A stretch of DNA of 64,000 nt from JBGCFO01 sp045106955 (GTDB lineage: Bacteria > Pseudomonadota > Alphaproteobacteria > Rickettsiales > Rickettsiaceae). Both the position numbers and the translations under genes were made by a program. The stretch spans positions 28,851 through 92,850 of the forward strand of contig JBGCFO010000020.1 in assembly GCA_045106955.1 (NCBI GenBank), read 5' to 3'. Under the pieces are notes generated by a model. The model was not told the origin of the DNA, did no database searches, and saw nothing but the letters and a program-made list of their open reading frames with translations. This document shows positions 1 through 8,700 of this stretch, one piece after another; the stretch's first letter is position 1, and each line of letters begins with the position of its first letter.

Positions 1-393
1 ACTATTAAAAAAATTAAAGAACATAATATTCGTTATTATAATGCTGATTTGAGCACAAAAGCTGTCAATCTAACTTTAATTGATGAGTTACAAACTCTTG
101 AGCCTTATGGTCAAGCTAATTTAGAGCCAATATTTAAATTTTCTAATTTGTTTGTATTAAAAGCTAATGCTATACAATCAAAGCATATAAGCTGCTTATT
201 ATCTCCGGAGCAAAATTCATACGGTAAATCTATATCAGCTATTGCTTTTAATGCGTTTGGTAGTAATATATCCAATATATTGCTAAGTAAAACTCCTCAT
301 ACTATTTCTGTGATTGCGGCAATACAAAAAAACACTTGGCAAGGAGTTGACAAAGTGCAATTACGCATTATAGATCTAATATTAGAGCAATGA
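1..393 (+). CDS. recJ: RecJ single-strand DNA exonuclease, C-terminal part (5' end outside window)
   Basis: The reading frame is already open at base 1, so this is the 3' end of a longer gene; the internal TTG at 49 is not a real start. The motif LEPYGQANLEPIF (near 91-130) matches the conserved LEPFGxGNxxPxF segment that enters the C-terminal OB-fold of RecJ. RecJ is a cytoplasmic 5'-3' single-strand DNA exonuclease of recombination and mismatch repair. The DHH and DHHA1 catalytic domains would lie upstream of the window. The stop codon overlaps the start of folB by 4 bases, suggesting translational coupling. Confidence 0.85.
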   Translation, partial: TIKKIKEHNIRYYNADLSTKAVNLTLIDELQTLEPYGQANLEPIFKFSNLFVLKANAIQSKHISCLLSPEQNSYGKSISAIAFNAFGSNISNILLSKTPHTISVIAAIQKNTWQGVDKVQLRIIDLILEQ

Positions 394-767
394 TTGTGGG
401 TAATTTAACTATTTCAGATATAAGATTTTGGATTCATTTAGGTAATAGCAAAGAAGAAAGATCTATTTTGCAACCTATATCAATTGATATTGATTTATCA
501 TTTTTAGCTACTTGTAAAGCATCTGATACTGATGATATTAACGATGGAGTATGTTATGAAAAACTTGTATTATTTATTAAACAAACTATACATGATCATC
601 AATTTAATTTGATAGAAAGATGCGCAAAGTATTTGCACAATCAAATTGTTGAATATTTAGATCGACAAAATTGCAAAGATGTTGAAGCCAAGGTTGTTGT
701 GCATAAAATTAATATTCCAGTAGAAAATATACATGGATCAGTATCTTTTTCATATTCGTCTCGATGA
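390..767 (+). CDS. folB: Dihydroneopterin aldolase FolB
   Basis: A 125-residue protein of the usual FolB length. The N-terminal stretch with a glutamate pair (E22-E23, followed by R and later Q) matches the conserved GxxxxER...Q pattern of the family, and VVVHKINIPV near the C-terminus corresponds to the region carrying the catalytic lysine. FolB splits 7,8-dihydroneopterin into 6-hydroxymethyl-dihydropterin and glycolaldehyde in folate synthesis. It overlaps recJ by 4 bases and the next gene, folKP, by 4 bases; the latter performs the two following pathway steps, which supports the assignment. The family is short and divergent, so identity rests partly on context. Confidence 0.85.
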   Translation: MIVGNLTISDIRFWIHLGNSKEERSILQPISIDIDLSFLATCKASDTDDINDGVCYEKLVLFIKQTIHDHQFNLIERCAKYLHNQIVEYLDRQNCKDVEAKVVVHKINIPVENIHGSVSFSYSSR

Positions 768-2098
768 TCTATTTAAGTTTAGGATCAAATCTTGGAAACA
801 GATTTGCTAATTTATTAAATGCAATTAGTATAATCAATACATACGACATAAAAGTTCTTTACCAATCTATTATTATTGAAACAAGGGCTATATTACCAAA
901 TGATGCACCTTTGAAATGGAATAAAAATTACCTTAATATGGTAATAATAGTTCAAACATCTTATTTACCTATTAAACTTCTTTCTGTGTTGCAAGAGATT
1001 GAGGTGAGGTTAGGTAGAGTAAAATCAAAATATTGGTCTCCAAGAATAATTGATCTCGATATACTATTATACAATGACTTGGTGTTTAATTCAGATATCT
1101 TAACTATTCCTCATAAAGAGCTGCTAAATAGGGATTTTTTAATTCATTTAATATCTTTAATAAATCCAATGCAAAAATATTATTATAGTAATAATGATAA
1201 CAATAGAGTCAAAAAAACATTTGCTCAACTTGCAGAGAATATAGACAAAGACTCATTATTTACCAGATCATTAGCATCTGATCCAAAATTTGTTGGAGTA
1301 TTAAATTTAACACCGGATTCATTTTCTGATGGTGGTCAATATTATAATGATATAGATGAAGCGTTTAATAAAGCTTTAGAGCTAGCAGAAAATGGAGCTA
1401 CTATTATTGATATTGGAGCTCAATCAACTCGACCAAACGCTTTCATTATAAATACAGATGAAGAGTTAAATCGACTTATACCTTTGTTAGATAGATTATA
1501 TCAATTACAAAAGAGCGAAGGTTATAAGTGCGAAATTAGCATAGATAGTTTTAATCCAAGAGTAATTGAGTATATACTGGAGAAATATACTGATATCTCT
1601 TGGATTAACTGTGTTAGTGGTAATTTACCAAAAAGCTTATTGCGAGATATAGCGAATGCTAAAATTGGCATTATTGCTATGCATTCTAATGTTGTTCCCG
1701 TCAAACAAGGATTTTACATTGATCAATCTCAATCAGCAACAAACTTACTAAAAACATGGTGCTTGCAGATTTATGAATCTATTATAGATGCAGGATTTTG
1801 CGATGATAATATTATATTAGATCCTGGCATTGGTTTTGGCAAAAGTGCTTATCAAAGTCTTGATATAATACGTAATATTTCTTATTTAAAAAGTGAGTTG
1901 CAATGTAAAATTTTAGCAGGTCATTCACGTAAATCATTTATTAATAGCTTTTATCCAAGTGATATACCAAGTGATAGAGATTTAGAAACCATATCAATAT
2001 CAAATGAATTAGCGCAATCTGGAGTAGATTATCTTAGAATTCATAACATTAAATCTCACCAAAGGTTTTTTGTGGCTCAAAAATCTGCAAAAATGTAA
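764..2098 (+). CDS. folKP: Bifunctional HPPK-DHPS (FolK-FolP fusion)
   Basis: A 444-residue fusion. Residues 1-150 are 6-hydroxymethyl-dihydropterin pyrophosphokinase: GSNLGNR at 7-13 and WSPRIIDLDILLY carry the HPPK signature. From about residue 178 comes dihydropteroate synthase: GVLNLTPDSFSDGG, a DIGAQSTRP segment (usually DIGGESTRP), LDPGIGFGK and AGHSRKSF. It makes dihydropteroate from hydroxymethyl-dihydropterin and p-aminobenzoate. The order FolB then FolKP in overlapping frames gives three consecutive folate steps in one transcript. Fused folKP is also known in Rickettsia. The GA-for-GE change in the DHPS motif is a small oddity in the substrate loop; the domain otherwise looks intact. 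Confidence 0.93.
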   Translation: MIYLSLGSNLGNRFANLLNAISIINTYDIKVLYQSIIIETRAILPNDAPLKWNKNYLNMVIIVQTSYLPIKLLSVLQEIEVRLGRVKSKYWSPRIIDLDILLYNDLVFNSDILTIPHKELLNRDFLIHLISLINPMQKYYYSNNDNNRVKKTFAQLAENIDKDSLFTRSLASDPKFVGVLNLTPDSFSDGGQYYNDIDEAFNKALELAENGATIIDIGAQSTRPNAFIINTDEELNRLIPLLDRLYQLQKSEGYKCEISIDSFNPRVIEYILEKYTDISWINCVSGNLPKSLLRDIANAKIGIIAMHSNVVPVKQGFYIDQSQSATNLLKTWCLQIYESIIDAGFCDDNIILDPGIGFGKSAYQSLDIIRNISYLKSELQCKILAGHSRKSFINSFYPSDIPSDRDLETISISNELAQSGVDYLRIHNIKSHQRFFVAQKSAKM

Positions 2099-2176
2099 TT
2101 TACCTATTGATATTATATGATCTTAAGTATAATTTGATTATATTATATAATAATTCACAAATTACTGAGTTTATAA

Positions 2177-2653
2177 ATGTTGATTACAAAAGCATACGCA
2201 CAGCAAACAGATACTATAGAAATTACACAAGTAGAAGATCCGAGTAATAATGATGGCTCTATTGATGCACAACCAGAAGGATTGATTCAATCTATAATGG
2301 GTAGCGGCATGATGCCTATGATTCTTATTTTTGGAGTGTTTTATTTTCTATTGATACGCCCTCAAAATAAAAAACGTAAAGAACATGCTCAAATGGTAGA
2401 AGGAGTAAAAGTTGGTGAAAAAATTCTAACAAGTGCTGGAATGTTTGGTGTTGTAACTAAAGTTAATGATGCTGATTCTTCTGTAAATGTAGAAATATCT
2501 AAGGATGTTAACATCCAGATGCTAAAAAGTGCTATATCAGATATTATTAGCCGTAAACAAAATAACAAAAATGCTGAGCAAAATGGCAAAACTAAGTCTA
2601 GTAAAAAAGAAGCAAAAAAGAACAGCAGTAAAACTCAAGAGGTAAAAAAATAA
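2177..2653 (+). CDS. yajC: Preprotein translocase subunit YajC
   Basis: A single membrane segment (about residues 46-61, PMILIFGVFYFLLIRPQ) is followed by the YajC hallmark RPQNKKRKEH and a small soluble domain with GEKILTSAGMFGVV. YajC associates with SecDF at the inner membrane and assists Sec export. At 158 residues it is longer than the usual 90-120: there is an N-terminal acidic/polar leader of about 40 residues and a Lys/Asn/Ser-rich tail of about 35. secD and secF are not adjacent in this window. Confidence 0.93.
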   Translation: MLITKAYAQQTDTIEITQVEDPSNNDGSIDAQPEGLIQSIMGSGMMPMILIFGVFYFLLIRPQNKKRKEHAQMVEGVKVGEKILTSAGMFGVVTKVNDADSSVNVEISKDVNIQMLKSAISDIISRKQNNKNAEQNGKTKSSKKEAKKNSSKTQEVKK

Positions 2654-2724
2654 TCATCTATCCTTATATAATCATTAAGGCATGAGATGATTATAATGTT
2701 ATTCAATTTATTAGAATTTTTATT

Positions 2725-3672
2725 ATGGCTATTTTTAGCGTAGTTTTCCTTAAAACAGTTTCTGTATTTTTATGTGTGATTATTGGATTTTTAGGAGGGA
2801 AATACTCTAATATTGATCGTAATAGCATAGCGACTTTATTATTTTACTTTATAACTCCTATTGTGTTCTTTTCAGTACCAGCAAGTACTGTATTTACAAT
2901 ATTTGAATTTAGCATTACTTTTGTATTGTTCATCATTTCAACTATACTTGGTATCATTGGATATTATTTTGCGGGAATGTACTGGCAAGATTCCCATCGA
3001 AATATCGTAGGTTTATCATCAGGAACTGCAAATGCTGGATATTTTACTCTCCCAATTGCAACAGCAATATTTGATGATCATGCCTTAAACATATACATGA
3101 TGGCAATAATTGGTATCGCTCTATATGAAGCGTCTATAGGATTTTATATCTGCGTTAGAAGCTTAAATTCTACAAAAGATAGTATAGTAAGTGTTATAAA
3201 ATTACCAATACTACATGGTTTTGGTCTCGGTTGTATCATGAGTCAATGCGGATTTTCTACGCCGCATTTTTTAGATGAATTTGTAAAAAATATGCGTGGA
3301 TCTTATTCTATATTAGGAATGATAATGGTCGGGCTTGGTATTTCAAAGTTAGAAAAGCTAGAAATAGACATCAAATTTACAGGAGTAATGTTTGCTACAA
3401 AATTTTTATTTTATCCAATTGTTATTAATATCTTTATACTGTTCGATAGATATATATCCCATTGGTATAATGAATATTATTACAATGTGCTACAATTAGT
3501 ATCATTAGCTCCAATAGCATCTAATGTTGTTGTAGTGTCTTCTTTGTATAAGATGCATCCATCAAAAGTAGCTACTACCGTATTTTTATCCTTATTGTTC
3601 GTTATAATCTACATGCCTTCTATGTCAATGCTTTTCTTAAATGATATTGAATTAAATAGAGATTCGTGCTAA
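2725..3672 (+). CDS. AEC-family (auxin efflux carrier-type) permease
   Basis: A 315-residue polytopic protein with about eight to ten hydrophobic segments and the layout of AEC family permeases. An N-terminal half has glycine-rich turns (GFLGGKYSNID) and a central SSGTANAGYFTLPIATAIF segment, typical of the conserved GNxGxxGxP-like region where these carriers bind substrate. C-terminal SLAPIASNVVVVSSLY is also family-like. Substrates in bacteria are usually carboxylates or amino acids; none can be inferred here. It sits 71 bases after yajC with its own spacing and is followed 22 bases later by a MazG-like gene. Confidence 0.8.
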   Translation: MAIFSVVFLKTVSVFLCVIIGFLGGKYSNIDRNSIATLLFYFITPIVFFSVPASTVFTIFEFSITFVLFIISTILGIIGYYFAGMYWQDSHRNIVGLSSGTANAGYFTLPIATAIFDDHALNIYMMAIIGIALYEASIGFYICVRSLNSTKDSIVSVIKLPILHGFGLGCIMSQCGFSTPHFLDEFVKNMRGSYSILGMIMVGLGISKLEKLEIDIKFTGVMFATKFLFYPIVINIFILFDRYISHWYNEYYYNVLQLVSLAPIASNVVVVSSLYKMHPSKVATTVFLSLLFVIIYMPSMSMLFLNDIELNRDSC

Positions 3673-3694
3673 TTGTTTATTAAAAGAAATATAT

Positions 3695-4096
3695 ATGAGG
3701 AAAACATTTAAATTTAACAAGATAATCCGTGATCGTTTATCTTTGATTATGTCTCAAAACGGAGTAGATGTTGCTGTAAAGTCAGATATTTCACATCATG
3801 ATTTGATAAAATATTTTAAAGAAAAAATATTAGAAGAAGCTAACGAAGTAAAAGATGCTACTAATAAAGAGGAGATGATCGATGAATTAGCTGATCTTGT
3901 TGAAGTTGTTCATGGTTTTGCAAGAGCTTTAGAGATAGAATTTACAACGATTGAATCTAAAAGACAGGAAAAACTAGATTATAAAGGTGGGTTTAACCAT
4001 GCTGTTATTGTTGATTCTGTAACATTAGATTCTGAACATCAATGGGCCAAATATTACTCTAAAAACCCAAAAAAATATCCTGAAATAGTGAATTAA
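3695..4096 (+). CDS. MazG-like all-alpha NTP pyrophosphohydrolase
   Basis: A 133-residue all-helical protein. It opens with FNKIIRDRLSLIM, matching the KLVRDxIPxII start seen in phosphoribosyl-ATP pyrophosphohydrolase-like proteins. The magnesium-binding motifs follow: EEANE and, about 20 residues later, DELADL (the EExxE and ExxD pattern). The fold hydrolyses NTPs to NMP plus pyrophosphate and often removes modified nucleotides. No histidine-biosynthesis genes are nearby, so a housecleaning role is likelier than HisE; the substrate cannot be told from the sequence. Confidence 0.8.
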   Translation: MRKTFKFNKIIRDRLSLIMSQNGVDVAVKSDISHHDLIKYFKEKILEEANEVKDATNKEEMIDELADLVEVVHGFARALEIEFTTIESKRQEKLDYKGGFNHAVIVDSVTLDSEHQWAKYYSKNPKKYPEIVN

Positions 4097-4202
4097 AAAA
4101 TTCCTTCAGATTTTACAATTAAAAAACTACAAAAACTATAGCAAACACCTAATCGTTACACTATAACACATACGTGCTAGAGTAAGATCAAAATCTTTAC
4201 AT

Positions 4203-4244
4203 ATACGCTAGATGAAAAGGTAAAAAATTCCTTATCTAGCGTAT
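4203..4244. terminator. Perfect 11-bp inverted repeat across the rpsD stop codon
   Basis: ATACGCTAGAT (4203-4213) and ATCTAGCGTAT (4234-4244) are exact reverse complements; AAGG/CCTT (4217-4220 and 4230-4233) extend the stem inward. One arm is made of the last codons and the stop codon of rpsD. No strong T-run follows on the minus strand, so it may be a 3' stabilising hairpin rather than a classical intrinsic terminator. Confidence 0.5.
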
Positions 4245-4846
4245 AGCTCGATTATTCTGTTGATTTCTGGTTCAAAAGGATATGGAACATCAGAAACAAC
4301 CGGCTTTCTAATAAAGATGCCCTTCATATCATGTTCATCAAATGATAGATATTCTGGAATAGAGCGTGTTTTAGATGCGATAGAAGCTTGAATTACTTCA
4401 GCATTTTTTGCTTTATCAGTTAATTCTACAACATCTCCAGGAGTTAATATATAACTTGGAATATTTACAGATTTTCCATTAACTTTAATATGTTTATGAG
4501 ACACAACTTGTCTTGCATGAAACATACTAGATGCAAAATTTAATCTATATATTACTGTATCTATTCGACTTTCTAGCAATCCTATAAAATTTTCACCAGC
4601 ATTACCCTTCATTTTATGAGCTTTATGAAAAGTATTTTTAAATTGCTTCTCAGTCATTCTGCCATAATGCCCTCTTAACGTCTTCTTAGCTAGATAGTGC
4701 AAAGCATATTCAGACATTTTTTTAGTATTTTTACCATGCTGACCAGGGCCATAATTTTTCTTATGAATTGGATCTTTATCATCTCCCCAGATACTGGTAC
4801 GGCATTGACGACTTATTTTAAACTTTGATTTTTTAATATTAGTCAT
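4232..4846 (-). CDS. rpsD: 30S ribosomal protein S4
   Basis: A 204-residue protein, the standard S4 length. The N-terminal KFKISRQCRTSIWGD and KNYGPGQHGK are family features. The S4 RNA-binding domain (LLESRIDTVIYRLNFASS, then ARQVVSHKHIKVNGKSVNIP) is complete. S4 nucleates assembly of the small-subunit body. It stands alone here, outside the alpha operon position it has in many bacteria, and has its own promoter upstream (4882-4909). Confidence 0.98.
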   Translation of the reverse strand: MTNIKKSKFKISRQCRTSIWGDDKDPIHKKNYGPGQHGKNTKKMSEYALHYLAKKTLRGHYGRMTEKQFKNTFHKAHKMKGNAGENFIGLLESRIDTVIYRLNFASSMFHARQVVSHKHIKVNGKSVNIPSYILTPGDVVELTDKAKNAEVIQASIASKTRSIPEYLSFDEHDMKGIFIRKPVVSDVPYPFEPEINRIIELYAR

Positions 4847-4881
4847 TTAAAAGTAATTCACTGTTATTAAGTAGCTCACAT

Positions 4882-4909
4882 TTTATATTATAAACAATAA
4901 TAAAGTCAA
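4882..4909 (-). promoter_or_regulatory. Sigma-70-type promoter of rpsD
   Basis: Read on the minus strand: -35 TTGACT (4909-4904), a 16-base spacer and -10 TATAAA (4887-4882), 36 bases before the rpsD start codon. Both hexamers match consensus at five of six positions. This is inferred from sequence only. Confidence 0.6.
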
Positions 4910-4951
4910 ATACTTCTTATCTATTTTATTAGATCATATCAATAAAATTAC

Positions 4952-6316
4952 CTAATCAATAACTTTTGTATCAATATGCTTTTTTCTAATATTAGATGAT
5001 GGAATTTTGTTCATCATTCTATATTTTGCTACAGTTCTACGAGCAATATGAATATTTAGCTTTTGTAATTCATTTGCTATTTCATTGTCAGATAATATTT
5101 CTTCTTTTGTTTCTCCTAATATCATTTGCTTTATAAGTTCTTTGATTTTAGTACTAGAAAGACCTTTATCTCGATTATTGTGATTATCTAAGTTACTAGA
5201 AAAGAAGTATTTTAGCTCATAAATACCTCTTGGTGTATCAATGTATTTATTAGCAGTTGCTCTACTAATTGTACTTTCATTTAATCCAGTAATTTGAGCT
5301 ATACGATTAAGAGTTAATGGCTTAATATGCATAACTCCATATATGAAAAAATCAAACTGTTCTTTCACAATTACTTCTCCAACTAGAAATATAGTTTGCA
5401 TCCTATGCTTTAATGATTTGATAATATTTTTTGCATTATTCAATTCATTGTCCGTAAAGTCATAATCCTCCTGATTTTTTAAAGTTAATTTGGCTTTTTT
5501 ATACAATTCATTGTTTAGCCTTAAATTTGGCAATGTTTTGTGATTTATGCTTAACTTAAATTTCAGATCATCATAATCTATATGTAAGGTGAGATCGGGA
5601 ATTTTATATGTAATATATTCATTAATAAATGCGCTAGTCGGTTTAGGGTTAAGTTTACGAATTTTTTTTATCATTTGAAATAGAGTTTTACTATCAACAT
5701 CACAGAGAGTTTGTAGTTTTGTTAATTTATGTTCTGCAAGTAAATGCAAATTATCCAATAGAGTTTTCATTGCACTATTCAATTCATCACTTTGTAACGA
5801 CAATTGAATTGATAGACATTCTTGTAAATTTCTTGCAAATACACCAGGAGGATCAAAGCGCTGTAATTTATTAAGTATTTTATAAACCAGATCTTCGCTG
5901 CATTTTAATTGTTCTACAATTTTATCAACAGAGCTCTTAATATAACCATCTTCTTGCATTAGCTCTAAGATGCTATAAGCAATACTTCTTTGTGTATTAT
6001 CCTTAAATGCTATATTGATTTGCTCAGAAAGATATTCTCTTATATCCTTTGGATTAATAATAAAGGATAAATGATCAAAATCGCTTTTATTATTCGATGT
6101 TCTAGCATTATAATGTGAATGATATAGATTGTGATTCTCTTCTTGTATATTTGAATTTCCATTAGAATTTTCTTCTAAAAATGGATTTTTTTCCAAGATT
6201 TGTGTAACATATTCACGCAAATCTAATCCAGACATTTGCAATATCTTAAGAGATTGATGCATATGCTGATTCATTGTTTGTTTTAAATGAATATTTTGCT
6301 GTAGTTTTTGCTTCAC
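4952..6316 (-). CDS. rpoN: RNA polymerase sigma-54 factor RpoN
   Basis: A 454-residue protein with the three regions of sigma-54. Region I is a Gln/Leu-rich activator-interacting start (MKQKLQQNIHLKQT... and LKILQMSGLDLREYV...LEKNPFLEE). A core-binding domain contains FDPPGVFARNLQECL. The C-terminal DNA-binding domain has HIKPLTLNRIAQITGLNESTI and ends with the RpoN box ARRTVAKYR at 425-433. It directs polymerase to -24/-12 promoters and needs an AAA+ enhancer-binding partner, none of which is in this window. The well-studied Rickettsia, Ehrlichia and Anaplasma genomes are usually described with only RpoD and RpoH, so an intact rpoN is notable. Confidence 0.96.
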   Translation of the reverse strand: MKQKLQQNIHLKQTMNQHMHQSLKILQMSGLDLREYVTQILEKNPFLEENSNGNSNIQEENHNLYHSHYNARTSNNKSDFDHLSFIINPKDIREYLSEQINIAFKDNTQRSIAYSILELMQEDGYIKSSVDKIVEQLKCSEDLVYKILNKLQRFDPPGVFARNLQECLSIQLSLQSDELNSAMKTLLDNLHLLAEHKLTKLQTLCDVDSKTLFQMIKKIRKLNPKPTSAFINEYITYKIPDLTLHIDYDDLKFKLSINHKTLPNLRLNNELYKKAKLTLKNQEDYDFTDNELNNAKNIIKSLKHRMQTIFLVGEVIVKEQFDFFIYGVMHIKPLTLNRIAQITGLNESTISRATANKYIDTPRGIYELKYFFSSNLDNHNNRDKGLSSTKIKELIKQMILGETKEEILSDNEIANELQKLNIHIARRTVAKYRMMNKIPSSNIRKKHIDTKVID

Positions 6317-6410
6317 TTCGTTATCAATTATTTACAAAATGCTTATGTTTATTATACTAGTATTTATATAACCAAGTATAAAGTAGTTAACCTTAATATA
6401 CGCAATAATC

Positions 6411-8222
6411 ATGCCACCAATATATTACATTAAATCTGGTAACTTATATTTTGCAGATAAAGTAATTTTATCCGATATTGAATTTTATTTAAATAAAGGA
6501 GACAAAGTCTGTTTAATTGGTAAAAATGGCTGTGGTAAATCTAGTTTAATGAAAGTAATTAATGGTGATTACGAATTGGATAGCGGTGAAATATTTTGCA
6601 ATACTAATATATCTGTTGGATATTTACGTCAAGATATTAAAACAAATCTAAATATTACCGTGCAAGATTTTATCGCGCAGAGTGTTTCTGAAGTGCAACA
6701 TATCGCAAATCGTAATATCAAATTGTTACTAGAGAAATTACAGTTAAATGGCAAAGATACTTTGTCTCAGTTATCAGGTGGGCAAATTAAGAGAGTCTAT
6801 CTAGCTAAAACATTAGCTTTAGAAGCTGATATATTACTATTAGATGAACCAACAAATCATCTAGATATATCTACAATAGAGTGGTTAGAAGAATTTATAA
6901 AATCATATAATAAAGCAGTAATTTGCGTTAGTCATGATAGGGCGTTTTTATCAAATATAACTAATAAGATTTGGTGGATTGATAGAGGTATTTTACGTAA
7001 ATCAAATAAAGGTTTTAAATATTTTGAAGAATGGCAAGAATCGATTATAGGATCCGAAGAAGCAAAGATAGATAAATTAAATAAGAAATTAGCATTAGAA
7101 ACTAACTGGCTTCATGGTGGCTTGACTGCTAGAAGAAAAAGAAATCAAAGGAGATTGCATGAATTAACAATATTACGAGAAAGCCTTAGACAACAAAAAT
7201 CAAAGCTTGCAAATGCAAAACAAAAAATTTTACTAGATCTTGAGATAAAAACAAAAAAAACTCAGTTTATAATTGAAGCTCATAATATATCTTTTGGTTA
7301 TTCCCAAAATACTCAGGATATAATAAAAGAGTTTACGCTCTATGTAAAGAAAGGTGAAAAAATAGGCATTATAGGGCCAAACGGATCTGGCAAATCTACT
7401 TTGATTCAAATTCTTATTAAGTCCTTAAATCCAAGCTCTGGGTTTGTTCGTCATGGTTCAAATATAGATATCACATATTTTGATCAGCATCGTTTGGAAT
7501 TAAATCCAAACTATTCTATAGAGCGCTTTATGTGTCCAACAGGAGGCAATCATATAGAATTTTCAACTGGTAAGACAATGCATATTGCTGCGTATTTAAA
7601 GCAATTTATGTTTGATCCAAAATTATTACAATCTAAAATTGTAAGTTTGTCAGGTGGTCAAGCTAATAGATTATTATTAGCAAAAATATTAATTAACCCA
7701 GGAAATTTGTTGATTTTAGATGAACCAACCAATGATTTAGATATGGATAGTTTAGATACATTGTTAGATATATTAGCTGATTATAAAGGAACTTTATTTA
7801 TTGTGAGTCATGATAGAGATTTTTTAGATAAATTAGTTACTCGTAGTTTAATTTTTACCGATAATAAAATAGTTGATGTTGTTGGAGGTTTTTCTGATTA
7901 TCAAAAATTTGCAAATGCAAATACCAAAACTAACAATGTGCATAGTAAAAATATAAATACTAAAAAACAAACAAAATCTATTCTTAGCAAGAATAATACG
8001 AAATCTAAATTATCATACAAATATCAAAGATTGTTAGAAGCAATTCCAGATGAAATTAGCGTAATCGAAAAAAAAATTAAATCATTAGAATTAGTTTTAA
8101 GTGATCAAGATCTTTATTTATCTGATGTAGATAAGTATAATAAAACTTCTTTTGAACTTGAATCTTGCAAAAAAAGAGTGGAAGAGTTGATGACTCAATG
8201 GATTGAAATAGAAGCAATGTAA
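6411..8222 (+). CDS. uup: ABC-F ATPase, Uup type
   Basis: A 603-residue protein with two ABC ATPase domains and no membrane segments. Domain 1 has Walker A GKNGCGKSS, signature LSGGQIKR and Walker B LLLDEPTNHLD; domain 2 has GPNGSGKST, LSGGQANR and LILDEPTNDLD. A basic linker (TARRKRNQRRLHEL) lies between them. The last 70 residues form the coiled-coil C-terminal domain (YQRLLEAIPDEISVIEKKI...) that marks Uup among ABC-F proteins. Such factors act on ribosomes or on branched DNA; Uup has been linked to transposon-excision frequency. It heads a close-packed cluster with a DUF2155 gene and an O-antigen-ligase-like gene. Confidence 0.92.
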   Translation: MPPIYYIKSGNLYFADKVILSDIEFYLNKGDKVCLIGKNGCGKSSLMKVINGDYELDSGEIFCNTNISVGYLRQDIKTNLNITVQDFIAQSVSEVQHIANRNIKLLLEKLQLNGKDTLSQLSGGQIKRVYLAKTLALEADILLLDEPTNHLDISTIEWLEEFIKSYNKAVICVSHDRAFLSNITNKIWWIDRGILRKSNKGFKYFEEWQESIIGSEEAKIDKLNKKLALETNWLHGGLTARRKRNQRRLHELTILRESLRQQKSKLANAKQKILLDLEIKTKKTQFIIEAHNISFGYSQNTQDIIKEFTLYVKKGEKIGIIGPNGSGKSTLIQILIKSLNPSSGFVRHGSNIDITYFDQHRLELNPNYSIERFMCPTGGNHIEFSTGKTMHIAAYLKQFMFDPKLLQSKIVSLSGGQANRLLLAKILINPGNLLILDEPTNDLDMDSLDTLLDILADYKGTLFIVSHDRDFLDKLVTRSLIFTDNKIVDVVGGFSDYQKFANANTKTNNVHSKNINTKKQTKSILSKNNTKSKLSYKYQRLLEAIPDEISVIEKKIKSLELVLSDQDLYLSDVDKYNKTSFELESCKKRVEELMTQWIEIEAM

Positions 8223-8238
8223 TAATAAATAAAAATCA

Positions 8239-8685
8239 ATGCAGAGAACTTGTATATGTATAATTATGGTAATATTAAAGATAATATTACTTCATTCATC
8301 AATAAACATTTATGCAGATGTAAACATTGCTAATGAAAGTGAGTACAATGTTAATGATATGTATCATTATTATTCTATAGATAATTTTAAATTATGCTCT
8401 GTTGCTAAAATTATCGCATTAAACAAAATTACAGCTCAAAAAATGGAACTTACAATGAATTTAAATGAGCCGCAATATTTTGATAATATAGAAATTACGG
8501 CTTATAAATGCGTTAAGAATCTAGATCAATACAACCCTGATAATCAAATACTGATAACAGTGTATGAATATAAAGCTGATGATGATAAATTACTGATCTT
8601 TAAAGGTTGGATAATTAATTCTGATGCATCGATATCATTGTTAGAACATCCAATATATGAAGTATTTGCAAAGGACTGTATATAA
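8239..8685 (+). CDS. DUF2155 domain-containing exported protein
   Basis: A 148-residue protein with an N-terminal hydrophobic signal (about 7-26). The rest fits DUF2155, an alphaproteobacterial family: a start like AKIIALNKITAQKMEL, a central LMNEPQYFDNIEITAYKC-type strand region with cysteine, then FKGWIINSDASISLLEHP and a final DC pair. The family is thought to lie in the periplasm or be membrane-associated; its function is not established. The two cysteines (in YKC and at the C-terminus) are the family's usual pair and may form a disulfide. It lies 16 bases after uup and 15 before the O-antigen-ligase-like gene. Confidence 0.8.
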   Translation: MQRTCICIIMVILKIILLHSSINIYADVNIANESEYNVNDMYHYYSIDNFKLCSVAKIIALNKITAQKMELTMNLNEPQYFDNIEITAYKCVKNLDQYNPDNQILITVYEYKADDDKLLIFKGWIINSDASISLLEHPIYEVFAKDCI

Positions 8686-8700
8686 AAAATCTATAAATAT

